DNA of 32,051 bases from Saprospiraceae bacterium (GCA_020631375.1 JAHDHJ010000013.1:297-32347), one strand, 5' to 3'. Shown: positions 7,519 to 15,040, numbered from the stretch's first letter. Translations and numbers: made by a program. The notes: generated by a model not told the origin, from the letters alone.

Positions 7519-9198
7519 ATGGAAGAACGTAAGGAATCACTGAATTTTATAGAACAAATCGTAGATGAGGATTTAAAAGTTGGCAAACATAAATCCATCA
7601 TTACCCGTTTTCCTCCAGAACCAAACGGTTATCTACATATCGGGCATACAAAGGCAATTTGTATCAATTTCGGAATAACGGAAAGGTTCGGTGGAATTAC
7701 GAATCTCCGTTTTGACGATACGAATCCAGAGAAAGAAAGTACAGAATATGTAAATGCCATAAAAAGGGATATCGAATGGCTAGGATTTGATTGGGGAGAA
7801 ACGGAATATTATACTTCGGATTATTTCGGGCAATTATATGATTTTGCTGTAAAGCTCATCAAGGATGGCTATGCTTATATAGATGATTCTACGAGTGAGG
7901 AAATGGCGGAGCAAAAAGGTAATGTTACCCAATTGGGGACCAACAGCCCTTATAGGAATAGAAGTGTGGAGGAAAATTTGGATTTGTTCCAAAGGATGAA
8001 AGATGGGGAATTCGAGAATGGCTCTAGGGTCTTAAGGGCTAAGATAGATATGTCCCATCCTAATTTATTGATGCGTGATCCTATTATTTATAGGGTCAAG
8101 AAAGCTGCCCATCACCGTACGGGTGATGCTTGGAATATTTATCCGATGTATGATTTTGCCCACGGGCAATCCGATTCCATTGAGCATATTACGCATTCGC
8201 TTTGTTCATTGGAATTCGAGAATCATAGACCGCTTTATAATTGGTTTATAGAAAAATTGGGCATTTTCCCATCTAGGCAAATTGAATTTTCTAGGATGAA
8301 TGTCACTTACATGATTACGAGTAAGCGTCGTTTATTAAAATTAGTGGAGGGAGGAATCGTAAAGGGATGGGACGATCCTAGGATGCCTACTATTTCGGGA
8401 TTGCGAAGAAAAGGATATTCTCCTGCTGCCATCCGTACTTTCTGCGATAAAGCGGGAGTGACGAAACGGGAACAAATGATTGACATTGGCTTGTTGGAGG
8501 AATGCTTACGTCAGGATTTGAACAAAACCACAGATCGGGTCATGGCAGTTCTTAAACCTTTGAAAGTCGTTATTAGCAATTATCCGACAGATAAGGTGGA
8601 ACAAATGGAAATTGTAAATAATCCGGAAGAGGAAACGCCTACATATAGGACTATCCCATTTTCTAGGGAAATTTATATTGAGCAGTCCGATTTTATGGAG
8701 GAAGCGCCTAATCGGAAATATCGCCGTTTGGCTCCGGGGAAAATCGTCAGATTGAAAAGTGCTTATATTATAGAATGCAATGACTTTGTAAAAGATGAAG
8801 AAACGGGTGAAATCAAGGAAGTACATTGCACTTATTTTGAAAATAGCCGTTCGGGAAGTGATGAAAGTGGATTAAAGCCCAAAGGAACTTTGGGTTGGGT
8901 TTCTGCGGAACATGCTGTGAAAGCCGAAGCAAGATTATATGATAGGCTATTTACTGACCCAACTCCTACCCAACATGGCGACAAGGATTTCATGGAGTTC
9001 GTTAATCCTAATTCCTTGGAAATTCTTCCGGAAATCCTATTAGAACCTAGTGTCTTAGAAAGGGAAATAGGTGATCGAGTCCAATTTATGAGAATCGGTT
9101 ATTTCTGTGTAGATCCGGATTCTACTAAAGATAAATTGATTTTCAATCGGGCTGTTACCCTGAAAGATACTTGGGCTAAGGTTCAGGCAAAATCATAA
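7519..9198 (+). CDS. glnS: Glutamine--tRNA ligase
   Basis: A class Ic aminoacyl-tRNA synthetase that charges tRNA-Gln with glutamine using ATP. From the ATG at 7519 the protein is 559 residues (the E. coli enzyme is about 554) and aligns by eye with NFIxQIIDEDLxxGKH at its N-terminus. The HIGH motif is at 40-43 within RFPPEPNGYLHIGH, and the KMSKS-like loop reads TSKRRL. The RFDDTNPEKE block and the C-terminal anticodon-binding barrels are typical of GlnRS rather than GluRS. An upstream in-frame ATG (7459) would add 20 residues not seen in other GlnRS proteins. A strong terminator follows. Presence of GlnRS suggests direct charging of tRNA-Gln. Confidence 0.96.
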   Translation: MEERKESLNFIEQIVDEDLKVGKHKSIITRFPPEPNGYLHIGHTKAICINFGITERFGGITNLRFDDTNPEKESTEYVNAIKRDIEWLGFDWGETEYYTSDYFGQLYDFAVKLIKDGYAYIDDSTSEEMAEQKGNVTQLGTNSPYRNRSVEENLDLFQRMKDGEFENGSRVLRAKIDMSHPNLLMRDPIIYRVKKAAHHRTGDAWNIYPMYDFAHGQSDSIEHITHSLCSLEFENHRPLYNWFIEKLGIFPSRQIEFSRMNVTYMITSKRRLLKLVEGGIVKGWDDPRMPTISGLRRKGYSPAAIRTFCDKAGVTKREQMIDIGLLEECLRQDLNKTTDRVMAVLKPLKVVISNYPTDKVEQMEIVNNPEEETPTYRTIPFSREIYIEQSDFMEEAPNRKYRRLAPGKIVRLKSAYIIECNDFVKDEETGEIKEVHCTYFENSRSGSDESGLKPKGTLGWVSAEHAVKAEARLYDRLFTDPTPTQHGDKDFMEFVNPNSLEILPEILLEPSVLEREIGDRVQFMRIGYFCVDPDSTKDKLIFNRAVTLKDTWAKVQAKS

Positions 9199-9205
9199 AT
9201 TTATA

Positions 9206-9246
9206 AATCCCCCATTATCCTTAATTGGATGGTGGGGGATTTTTTT
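9206..9246 (+). terminator. Rho-independent terminator of glnS
   Basis: AATCCCCCA (9206-9214) pairs with TGGGGGATT (9233-9241). An inner ATCC/GGAT stem (9217-9220 and 9227-9230) closes a 6-nt loop. A run of seven T (9240-9246) follows. Confidence 0.88.
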
Positions 9247-9290
9247 ATATAATTTGCGGATTAAAAACCCATCATAAATACCCTAAACTC

Positions 9291-10205
9291 ATGAAGAAAA
9301 ATTTCGCCATACCTGCAATAGTCAGTTTTGTTTTTATGGCTCTTGGTTTTTTATTACTTCACTATGGCTTATTCAATTACGGAATATCCTTTTTTGCTTT
9401 CTTGCCATTTATCTTAGGCTATATTTTAGGTAAATCCGCCTTTAAATTTATGGGGGTTCTTGGTTTGATATTTTCATTTTGTTTATTTTGTTTCATCATC
9501 ATAGAATTAGGTCAGGAGGGAATTGTTTGTATTTTAATGGCATCGCCTTTTATTATTTTTAGCTTCCTACTTGGATTTTTAGCTCGAGTAATGTATTTAC
9601 GAATGAAGAATAAAGAAAAAAAAGAAAGCGATGAAAATATTCTTGATGATGATGAAATTATGAAAAATTCTTTGCTGCCTTTATGTATTTTATTAATTGC
9701 GGGTATTGCAGAAAAACAATTGACCATAAATGATAATGAAATTGTAGAAATCGAATCCAAAATTATTCTTCCTTATTCTCCATTGGAAGTTTATGAAACA
9801 ATTAAATCAGTTGATACACTTGACGTTGAAAAACCATTCCTTATGAAATTGGATTTACCGGTTCCTCTGAAATGTGTTTTGGAGGAAGAAAGAATCGGAG
9901 GAAAAAGAGTTTGTTATTTTAAGGAGGGAAAAATCATTGAGGAAATCACTGCCTTGGAAAAAGGGAAACTATTACAAATGGATGTGATAGATTATGAACT
10001 CACCGGACGGACTTGGTTGGGATTCAAGGAAGCTATCTATACCTTTGAGGAATTAAAAACAGGGGAATGTAAAATGAAAAGAATTACTACTTATACCTCC
10101 GAACTTTATCCTAGATTTTATTGGCGACCATTGGAGCGAATGGGTATCGAACAAGAACATGGGTATGTGTTTAGTAATTTGGAAAAGGATTTAAAAAGTA
10201 AGTAG
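9291..10205 (+). CDS. Membrane protein with C-terminal SRPBCC-like domain
   Basis: From the ATG at 9291 it is 304 residues. Four strongly hydrophobic segments lie at about 7-23, 30-46, 51-71 and 77-100, followed by a charged stretch (KNKEKKESDENILDDDE) and a fifth hydrophobic stretch (about 126-140). From about 150 to the end the sequence looks like an SRPBCC (Bet v 1-like, polyketide-cyclase-like) domain: IESKIILPYSPLEVYETI at its start, then strands and a long C-terminal helix. Such domains bind hydrophobic ligands. The open frame extends 22 codons upstream into the glnS terminator, so the later ATG is preferred. The response regulator begins 30 bp downstream, so the two are probably co-transcribed. 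Domain assignment is moderate; the ligand is unknown. Confidence 0.75.
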   Translation: MKKNFAIPAIVSFVFMALGFLLLHYGLFNYGISFFAFLPFILGYILGKSAFKFMGVLGLIFSFCLFCFIIIELGQEGIVCILMASPFIIFSFLLGFLARVMYLRMKNKEKKESDENILDDDEIMKNSLLPLCILLIAGIAEKQLTINDNEIVEIESKIILPYSPLEVYETIKSVDTLDVEKPFLMKLDLPVPLKCVLEEERIGGKRVCYFKEGKIIEEITALEKGKLLQMDVIDYELTGRTWLGFKEAIYTFEELKTGECKMKRITTYTSELYPRFYWRPLERMGIEQEHGYVFSNLEKDLKSK

Positions 10206-10235
10206 ATATTTAAATTTACACAGCAAATAATAAAA

Positions 10236-10922
10236 ATGAAAACAATAATAATAGACGATGAAAAACCAGCAATTAATATCTTGAGCAAATTTGTAAGTAA
10301 AATTCCTTTTATCCAACTCCAACTTGCGACAAGCAATGCATTCGAGGCACTCGAAATCCTCAATAAGGAAAAAATAGATTTATTGTTTTTGGATATTGAA
10401 ATGCCGGACATTACCGGTCTGGAATTATTAAAATCATTGGAACAAAAACCTATGATTATTTTTACAACGGCGTATGAAAATTATGCTTTGCAAGGCTACG
10501 AATTAGACATCGTAGATTATTTGGTCAAACCCATTCGTTTTGAACGATTTTTAAAAGGTGTAAATAAAGCACATAAATTATTCAATTTAAATTTGAATAT
10601 TATTGAAAAATCAAAAGCAGATTTTTTATTTCTTAAAGTTGAATATAAAACCGTAAAAATTGCTTTTGAAGATATATTATATATCGAGGGATTAAAAGAC
10701 TATGTAAAAGTCCACACAAAAAAGGGCATGATACTAAGCCGACTAAATCTAAAAGGAATCGAAGAAAAACTTCCATCCAATCTTTTTTTAAGAATACACC
10801 GTTCATTTATCGTTGCCATTTTAAAAATAACTTCCTATCAAAAAAGTATTGTTTATATTGACAATATAGAAATTCCTCTTGGAAATACTTATCGTGAAAA
10901 TGTTCTTCGGATTTTGAACTAA
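10236..10922 (+). CDS. LytTR-family two-component response regulator
   Basis: A 228-residue regulator. The receiver domain (1-~120) has the acidic pair Asp7/Asp8, the phosphoacceptor Asp53 in LFLDIEMPD, a Thr/Ala switch region (IIFTTAYENYA) and the invariant Lys98 in YLVKP. The C-terminal LytTR DNA-binding domain (~125-228) shows DILYIEGLKDYVKVHT and FLRIHRSFIVA. Its likely partner kinase, the LytS-like protein at 12720-13775, is separated from it by two lipoprotein genes. Two direct repeats 21 bp apart just downstream (10972-10999) are a candidate operator. The gene follows the membrane-SRPBCC gene by 30 bp. Confidence 0.93.
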   Translation: MKTIIIDDEKPAINILSKFVSKIPFIQLQLATSNAFEALEILNKEKIDLLFLDIEMPDITGLELLKSLEQKPMIIFTTAYENYALQGYELDIVDYLVKPIRFERFLKGVNKAHKLFNLNLNIIEKSKADFLFLKVEYKTVKIAFEDILYIEGLKDYVKVHTKKGMILSRLNLKGIEEKLPSNLFLRIHRSFIVAILKITSYQKSIVYIDNIEIPLGNTYRENVLRILN

Positions 10923-10971
10923 GAGAATCTTTGAATCGAAAACAATTTCCTAAGATACGCTGAATTTTTCG

Positions 10972-10999
10972 TCTACACTTTTTTAGTTTCTATCTACAC
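10972..10999 (+). promoter_or_regulatory. Candidate LytTR operator: TCTACAC direct repeats, 21-bp period
   Basis: TCTACAC occurs at 10972-10978 and again at 10993-10999, exactly 21 bp (two helical turns) apart in the same orientation. LytTR proteins typically bind two short direct repeats with this kind of spacing on one face of the helix. The pair lies between the regulator gene and the first lipoprotein gene, about 50-75 bp upstream of a -7 element. The base sequence itself is not the classical LytTR consensus. Confidence 0.45.
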
Positions 11000-11046
11000 A
11001 TATTTACCTTAGGTCTCATTAGCCTATAATTCCTCCAGCATATAAA

Positions 11047-11054
11047 TACTTTTG
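11047..11054 (+). promoter_or_regulatory. Candidate -7 element of the lipoprotein genes
   Basis: TACTTTTG matches TAnnTTTG exactly. Transcription would start near 11061, about 50 bp before the ATG at 11112, and downstream of the TCTACAC direct repeats. Confidence 0.45.
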
Positions 11055-11111
11055 CTTGTCTATAAAACGTATTTATTGTAATTAATTTAATTGCGTTTAA
11101 AAATAAAACTT

Positions 11112-11939
11112 ATGACTTGTATTAAAATGATTTCCATTTTTCTGATCACAATAGTATTGGCAGCTTGTGAAAAAGATAACACTTCCACTTCCGGACCAAT
11201 AGATGAAGGGAATGATCCCAATTTCAAAATAGTAGCACATACGGATTCCGGATTTACGGCAACGAACAGAAAGGTGGATGTATTCGGTATTCCGATTTAT
11301 GCCTATTCGAATGTAGAAGATGCAAAGCTGCTCCACGCTGCCAATTTAATGGCTCAATATCTGGATAATAATGAAGATGGACTTGTTGATAACCAAACAT
11401 TATTAAATACTTTGCTTGCGAATAATGCATCCCTTTTCATGTGGAAAACAGAATCACAAATTAATCTTAATGCACAGGATTTAGGTGCGGACGAAACTGT
11501 CCCTGCTTGGCATACTAATGGAAATACGGGGAGATTTGATGCTGCATTGGAAGAAGTCTTCCACGTGATAACACATTCCGGTTATGCCAAGGCTTACCCA
11601 AGTGTTTTTGGAGAAAATATCGGTACATCTTTAGCTAACGCTATGGACATTGCCCGTGGCGGACAATTCACTTCCATTCCTAACCCATATCCTGCCAGCG
11701 CTTGGTACACTTACGATGACAGTACTTGTGATTATGGCTGCATGGTTACAGAATATATTTATTGGGGAATGACTTCTATTCTTGGAGCACAGGCAAACCG
11801 TTTGGATGAAATCGAACAAGAATGGAAAGCCAATACTAATGCCTTGATGCAATCAACCGACCCTGCACTCTATCAATTATTGACTGATCCGCAATATGCA
11901 TTTCCTACCGTTTTACCGGATGGAACTTATAGGCATTAA
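11112..11939 (+). CDS. Uncharacterised lipoprotein with EExxHxxxH motif
   Basis: About 275 residues from the ATG at 11112; a TTG seven codons earlier and an ATG at 11127 are alternatives. The N-terminus MISIFLITIVLAAC is a good lipoprotein signal with a canonical LAAC lipobox. A conserved-looking core reads ALEEVFHVITHSGYAKAYPS: Glu147, Glu148, His151 and His155 could bind a metal, as in a metallopeptidase-like site, but the classical HExxH order is absent. A later segment (MVTEYIYWGMTSILG) is also distinctive. Early on there is an Asp-rich loop (DNNEDGLVDNQ) that looks like an EF-hand-type calcium loop. It precedes the ClpP-fold lipoprotein by 126 bp and sits between a LytTR regulator and its probable kinase. 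The function is unknown and a hydrolase role is speculative. Confidence 0.75.
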   Translation: MTCIKMISIFLITIVLAACEKDNTSTSGPIDEGNDPNFKIVAHTDSGFTATNRKVDVFGIPIYAYSNVEDAKLLHAANLMAQYLDNNEDGLVDNQTLLNTLLANNASLFMWKTESQINLNAQDLGADETVPAWHTNGNTGRFDAALEEVFHVITHSGYAKAYPSVFGENIGTSLANAMDIARGGQFTSIPNPYPASAWYTYDDSTCDYGCMVTEYIYWGMTSILGAQANRLDEIEQEWKANTNALMQSTDPALYQLLTDPQYAFPTVLPDGTYRH

Positions 11940-12065
11940 TGATGTAGATATAGTTCAACAAGCCAAGGTTTCTAAATTCAGTCTTGCTGGACTATCTTTA
12001 AATTTCTAAATAATTATCAATTATTTATTCAGCCAAATACATTCCCATTTTTCAAAAATCATATC

Positions 12066-12668
12066 ATGAAATATTTAATTCAAAATATCGCATTCCTTTT
12101 TTTATTAGGAAGTTTAACTTTTTCCAGTTGTAAAGACAAAAACAATGTCGCATCAACTGATTACGGAATATTCAGTTCACAAGATGCCAATACGGCTATC
12201 ATGAATGGAGTCATCCGTTCTAATACGCCCACGCATTGGGATAATTTTATTACAGCATACCCAAGCACCAATAATCTGATCATGAAAAATTGTCCGGGTT
12301 CGGAAGATGATGAAGCCAATCTAGTAGCATCCAGAAAAATAAGGAATAACAATATTAACATCCATTTGCCCAGCGATGCGGAAATTGCTTCAGGTGCGGT
12401 GGATATGTTTTTGGCAGGGGTACAAAGGACAAGAGATGCAGGAAGTAAAATCGGTGTACATTCTTGGTCGGATGGGAATAATGATGCTACTGCTTTTCCC
12501 GTCGGTCATGCCTACCATTTACCATATATAGAATACTATCAGGAAATGGGCTTTTCCCAAGCTGATGCGGAAGCATTTTATTATTTTACAATCAATGCCG
12601 CTACTGCTTCAGACATTCATTGGATGACAGATGAGGAAATTAGCCAGTATAAATTATTGACCCAATAA
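12066..12668 (+). CDS. Lipoprotein with ClpP-like (COG3904-type) serine-hydrolase fold
   Basis: 200 residues. The signal peptide ends in a FSSC lipobox. The rest can be aligned by eye with ClpP. NCPGSEDDEANLVASRKIR takes the place of the ClpP NSPGG segment and following helix. EIASGAVDMFLAG matches the nucleophile block with Ser109, and IGVHSW gives His132. ASDIHWMTDEEISQYKL resembles the ClpP DRFLSAPEAVEYGL segment and gives Asp183. The Ser-His spacing (23) and His-Asp spacing (51) are close to those in ClpP (about 25 and 49). A membrane-anchored, envelope-facing serine protease or related hydrolase is inferred; activity is unproven. It lies between the EExxHxxxH lipoprotein and the sensor kinase gene. 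Confidence 0.82.
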   Translation: MKYLIQNIAFLFLLGSLTFSSCKDKNNVASTDYGIFSSQDANTAIMNGVIRSNTPTHWDNFITAYPSTNNLIMKNCPGSEDDEANLVASRKIRNNNINIHLPSDAEIASGAVDMFLAGVQRTRDAGSKIGVHSWSDGNNDATAFPVGHAYHLPYIEYYQEMGFSQADAEAFYYFTINAATASDIHWMTDEEISQYKLLTQ

Positions 12669-12676
12669 AATCTCCA

Positions 12677-12712
12677 ACATACGCTTAATTTTGTAAAAAA
12701 TTAAGCGTATGT
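12677..12712 (+). terminator. Perfect 16-bp hairpin before the kinase gene
   Basis: ACATACGCTTAATTTT (12677-12692) and its exact complement (12697-12712) enclose a 4-nt loop GTAA, followed by TTTT (12712-12715). It begins 8 bp after the ClpP-like gene's stop and ends 7 bp before the kinase ATG at 12720. It may terminate or attenuate transcription into the kinase gene, or hide its ribosome-binding region. Confidence 0.65.
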
Positions 12713-12719
12713 TTTCATC

Positions 12720-13775
12720 ATGTCAAAAGCAAAAAAAATATCATCACATTATTTCCTTACGGTATTTATCCATATCGTAATCTGGTTGCTTGTCCTGCAC
12801 TTAGAGTTTAACCTCTTGGGTTTAGTAGAGTCATTTATGATGGTCTTTGTTGATGGCGTCAAATTCATAGATGAAGCATTTATTATTATTCCCACTTTGG
12901 TTTTATTATTTTATTTGAACAGCCATTTTTTAATCCCAAAATATTTGAATAAAAAATCATGGTGGAAATATTTACTGGCTTTATGCCTTTCTTTTTTAGC
13001 TCTATTTTATGCAGGTGTATTCATAGGTGAATTATCCTATGACAATGGATATGATTCCGAATTTGATGATGTAATTTATTTCTTCGACCACTCCTTAATT
13101 CTCCATCTTATTGTTGTTGGAATCAGTACAAGTTTGGGCATTTCTAAAATTGCAATGAAAAATGCGCAGCAAAAAGAATTGGCACAAGAAAAACAGAAAG
13201 CTGCCGAATTGAAGTATTTGAATGCACAATTCAATCCGCATTTTCTTCATAATACATTAAACGGAATTTATGCACAAGCCGTTGAGGAGGATGCACATAA
13301 AACAACGGAAGCGATTTTAAAACTTTCGGAAATCATGCGTTATCCGATTAATGAGGGATTGAAAAACAAAGTTTCTTTACATGATGAAATTTCATTCGTA
13401 GAAAATTATATTGCTTTACAAAAAATACGTTTAGGAAATGATTACCCAATCACTTTTGAGAAAAAAGGGAATTTAAAAAACATTGAAGTCATTCCATTCC
13501 TTTTAATGCCTTTTGTTGAAAATTCATTCAAATACGGAGTAAGTCAGCGAGATAAAACTGCTATCCATCTTGAAATAAATTCAAGCGAGAAACATCTCAT
13601 ATTCAAAATCGAAAATAATATTACAAAAACCGAAAACATACATTCCCATTTAATCGGAATTGAGAATGTAAAATTAAGATTGGATATTGTTTATGGAAAA
13701 AATTATTCCTTGGAATTAAAAGAAACGGATAATAAATATTTTGTTGAATTGAAAATAAATTTTCATCAAGGTTGA
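12720..13775 (+). CDS. LytS/YehU-like sensor histidine kinase
   Basis: 351 residues. Four membrane-spanning segments occupy roughly residues 8-145, with no large periplasmic loop. A short coiled linker rich in Lys, Glu and Gln follows. The His_kinase (PF06580-type) domain comes next, with the phosphorylated His174 in FNPHFLHNTLNG. The ATPase region has the N box PFVENSFKYG (Asn268) and a degenerate G box (HLIGIENVKLRL). Such kinases normally phosphorylate LytTR regulators; the one at 10236-10922 is the obvious partner. The 3' end overlaps the convergent MDR gene by 10 bp. A strong hairpin lies directly upstream of the start codon. Confidence 0.92.
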   Translation: MSKAKKISSHYFLTVFIHIVIWLLVLHLEFNLLGLVESFMMVFVDGVKFIDEAFIIIPTLVLLFYLNSHFLIPKYLNKKSWWKYLLALCLSFLALFYAGVFIGELSYDNGYDSEFDDVIYFFDHSLILHLIVVGISTSLGISKIAMKNAQQKELAQEKQKAAELKYLNAQFNPHFLHNTLNGIYAQAVEEDAHKTTEAILKLSEIMRYPINEGLKNKVSLHDEISFVENYIALQKIRLGNDYPITFEKKGNLKNIEVIPFLLMPFVENSFKYGVSQRDKTAIHLEINSSEKHLIFKIENNITKTENIHSHLIGIENVKLRLDIVYGKNYSLELKETDNKYFVELKINFHQG

Positions 13776-14878
13776 ACAACTCCTCCACCAATAATTTTCC
13801 CATTCCATTTTGCCCGCATCGCCTCTTTTATTTCAGACAAAGGAAAAACGCTGGAAACATAAGGTTTTATTTTTCCTTCTTCTATCCATCTGAAAATATC
13901 TTTAAGCCGTTTCGGACGAATACCAGGATCGTGTTGGGTAGCAATGACTGAGGGACAACCCAAAACTTTCAAGCCTTTCATCATAATTAAATTCGTTGGC
14001 AATCTATTGACATTGGGCGCACCTCTTTTTCCTTTTCCCTTCGCTACGAAGGGAGTGGATGCCCAGCCTACAATTAGAAATCTCGCTCCAAATTTCACAC
14101 AACGCAGACTTTCTTCCGAAATCTCACCCCCTACCCCATCGTAAACCACATCCACACCTTTCCCTCCGGTAAGTGCCTTGACTTCCGTCCTGAATCTGGC
14201 TACTTTCTCACCCTCATTCCTTGCTTTGGAATTGATGATATAATCCGCACCTTGTTCTTTTACAATCGCTAATTTTTCATCTGACCTCCCAGTGGCAATT
14301 ACTGTTGCTCCCAATAATTTGGCAAGGTGAACAGCCGCTAATCCGGTGGCCCCGGAAGCTCCGTGAATCAAAACGGTTTCTCCAGCTTGTAATTGTCCGC
14401 AAGTAATCAAACAGTGATAGGCCGTTTCATAACTTCCCAATAAATTACAAGCTTGATCAAAATCCAAGCCCTCCGGAATGGGCAAAATCGCTTCTATCGG
14501 AGCGACCGCATAAGTGGCGAAGCCTCCATATTGCTGATAATCCCCAGGAGAGCGGGGCCCACTTACAAAACCATCCACTAAAACCCTATCTCCAATTCTT
14601 AGCTGCTCCGCAGCAATATCTTTCCCCGTCCACAAAACCTCTCCACAATACTCCAGTCCGGGTGTATAAGGCAAAGGTGGTTGATGCTGATATTGTCCGC
14701 TGGTCATTAATAAATCCACCCAACCGATAGCAGAACTTTTCACGGCAATAAGTACATCCTTTGTTCCCAATTTCTCCCTATCAGGCATTTTTTGTTCCAC
14801 AATGCTTAGGTATTGCTCGACTCCCTCCAATGGTGTTTCCGCAAATTCCGATACTTGTACCTTTTTTCCTATTGCCAT
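13766..14878 (-). CDS. Zinc-free MDR oxidoreductase (NADPH:quinone reductase-like)
   Basis: 370 residues of the medium-chain dehydrogenase/reductase superfamily. The N-terminal GroES-like domain has the TPGLEYCGEV and GDRVLVDG motifs. The Rossmann domain carries HGASGATGLAAVHLAKLLGA, a quinone-reductase-type nucleotide site. The Cys/His ligands of zinc-dependent alcohol dehydrogenases are not apparent. It probably reduces quinones or alpha,beta-unsaturated carbonyls with NADPH; the substrate is unknown. A stretch of Lys/Gly/Arg (KGKGKRGAPNVNR) before RLPTNLIMMKGLKVLG is typical of one subgroup. Its stop codon lies inside the convergent kinase gene. Upstream it is divergent from dnaN. Confidence 0.88.
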   Translation of the reverse strand: MAIGKKVQVSEFAETPLEGVEQYLSIVEQKMPDREKLGTKDVLIAVKSSAIGWVDLLMTSGQYQHQPPLPYTPGLEYCGEVLWTGKDIAAEQLRIGDRVLVDGFVSGPRSPGDYQQYGGFATYAVAPIEAILPIPEGLDFDQACNLLGSYETAYHCLITCGQLQAGETVLIHGASGATGLAAVHLAKLLGATVIATGRSDEKLAIVKEQGADYIINSKARNEGEKVARFRTEVKALTGGKGVDVVYDGVGGEISEESLRCVKFGARFLIVGWASTPFVAKGKGKRGAPNVNRLPTNLIMMKGLKVLGCPSVIATQHDPGIRPKRLKDIFRWIEEGKIKPYVSSVFPLSEIKEAMRAKWNGKIIGGGVVQP

Positions 14879-14982
14879 TTGAATTCAATTTGGCTTGAAA
14901 TTAATGAAATATTCGTATAAAATTACTTCAATTTGCCCATTCCCATACAGAACCATCCTCAAAAGGATTACATTAAATCAAC

Positions 14983-14991
14983 TTATCCACA
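14983..14991. promoter_or_regulatory. Consensus DnaA box upstream of dnaN
   Basis: TTATCCACA is a perfect match to the consensus DnaA-binding 9-mer. It lies 50 bp upstream of the dnaN -7 element and 146 bp before the start codon. A single box suggests DnaA control of dnaN rather than a replication origin. Confidence 0.6.
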
Positions 14992-15032
14992 AAATGTTGG
15001 TAAATCATGCGTTCAAAGATTCGGAATAGTTT

Positions 15033-15040
15033 TATATTTG
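15033..15040 (+). promoter_or_regulatory. Candidate -7 element of dnaN
   Basis: TATATTTG matches TAnnTTTG exactly and is followed by CG. Transcription would start near 15047, giving a leader of about 80 nt before the ATG at 15129. Confidence 0.5.

Noticed and set aside
9225-9290. An earlier start for the membrane-SRPBCC protein
   Set aside because: The extension overlaps the glnS terminator stem, and the later ATG begins directly at a hydrophobic segment.
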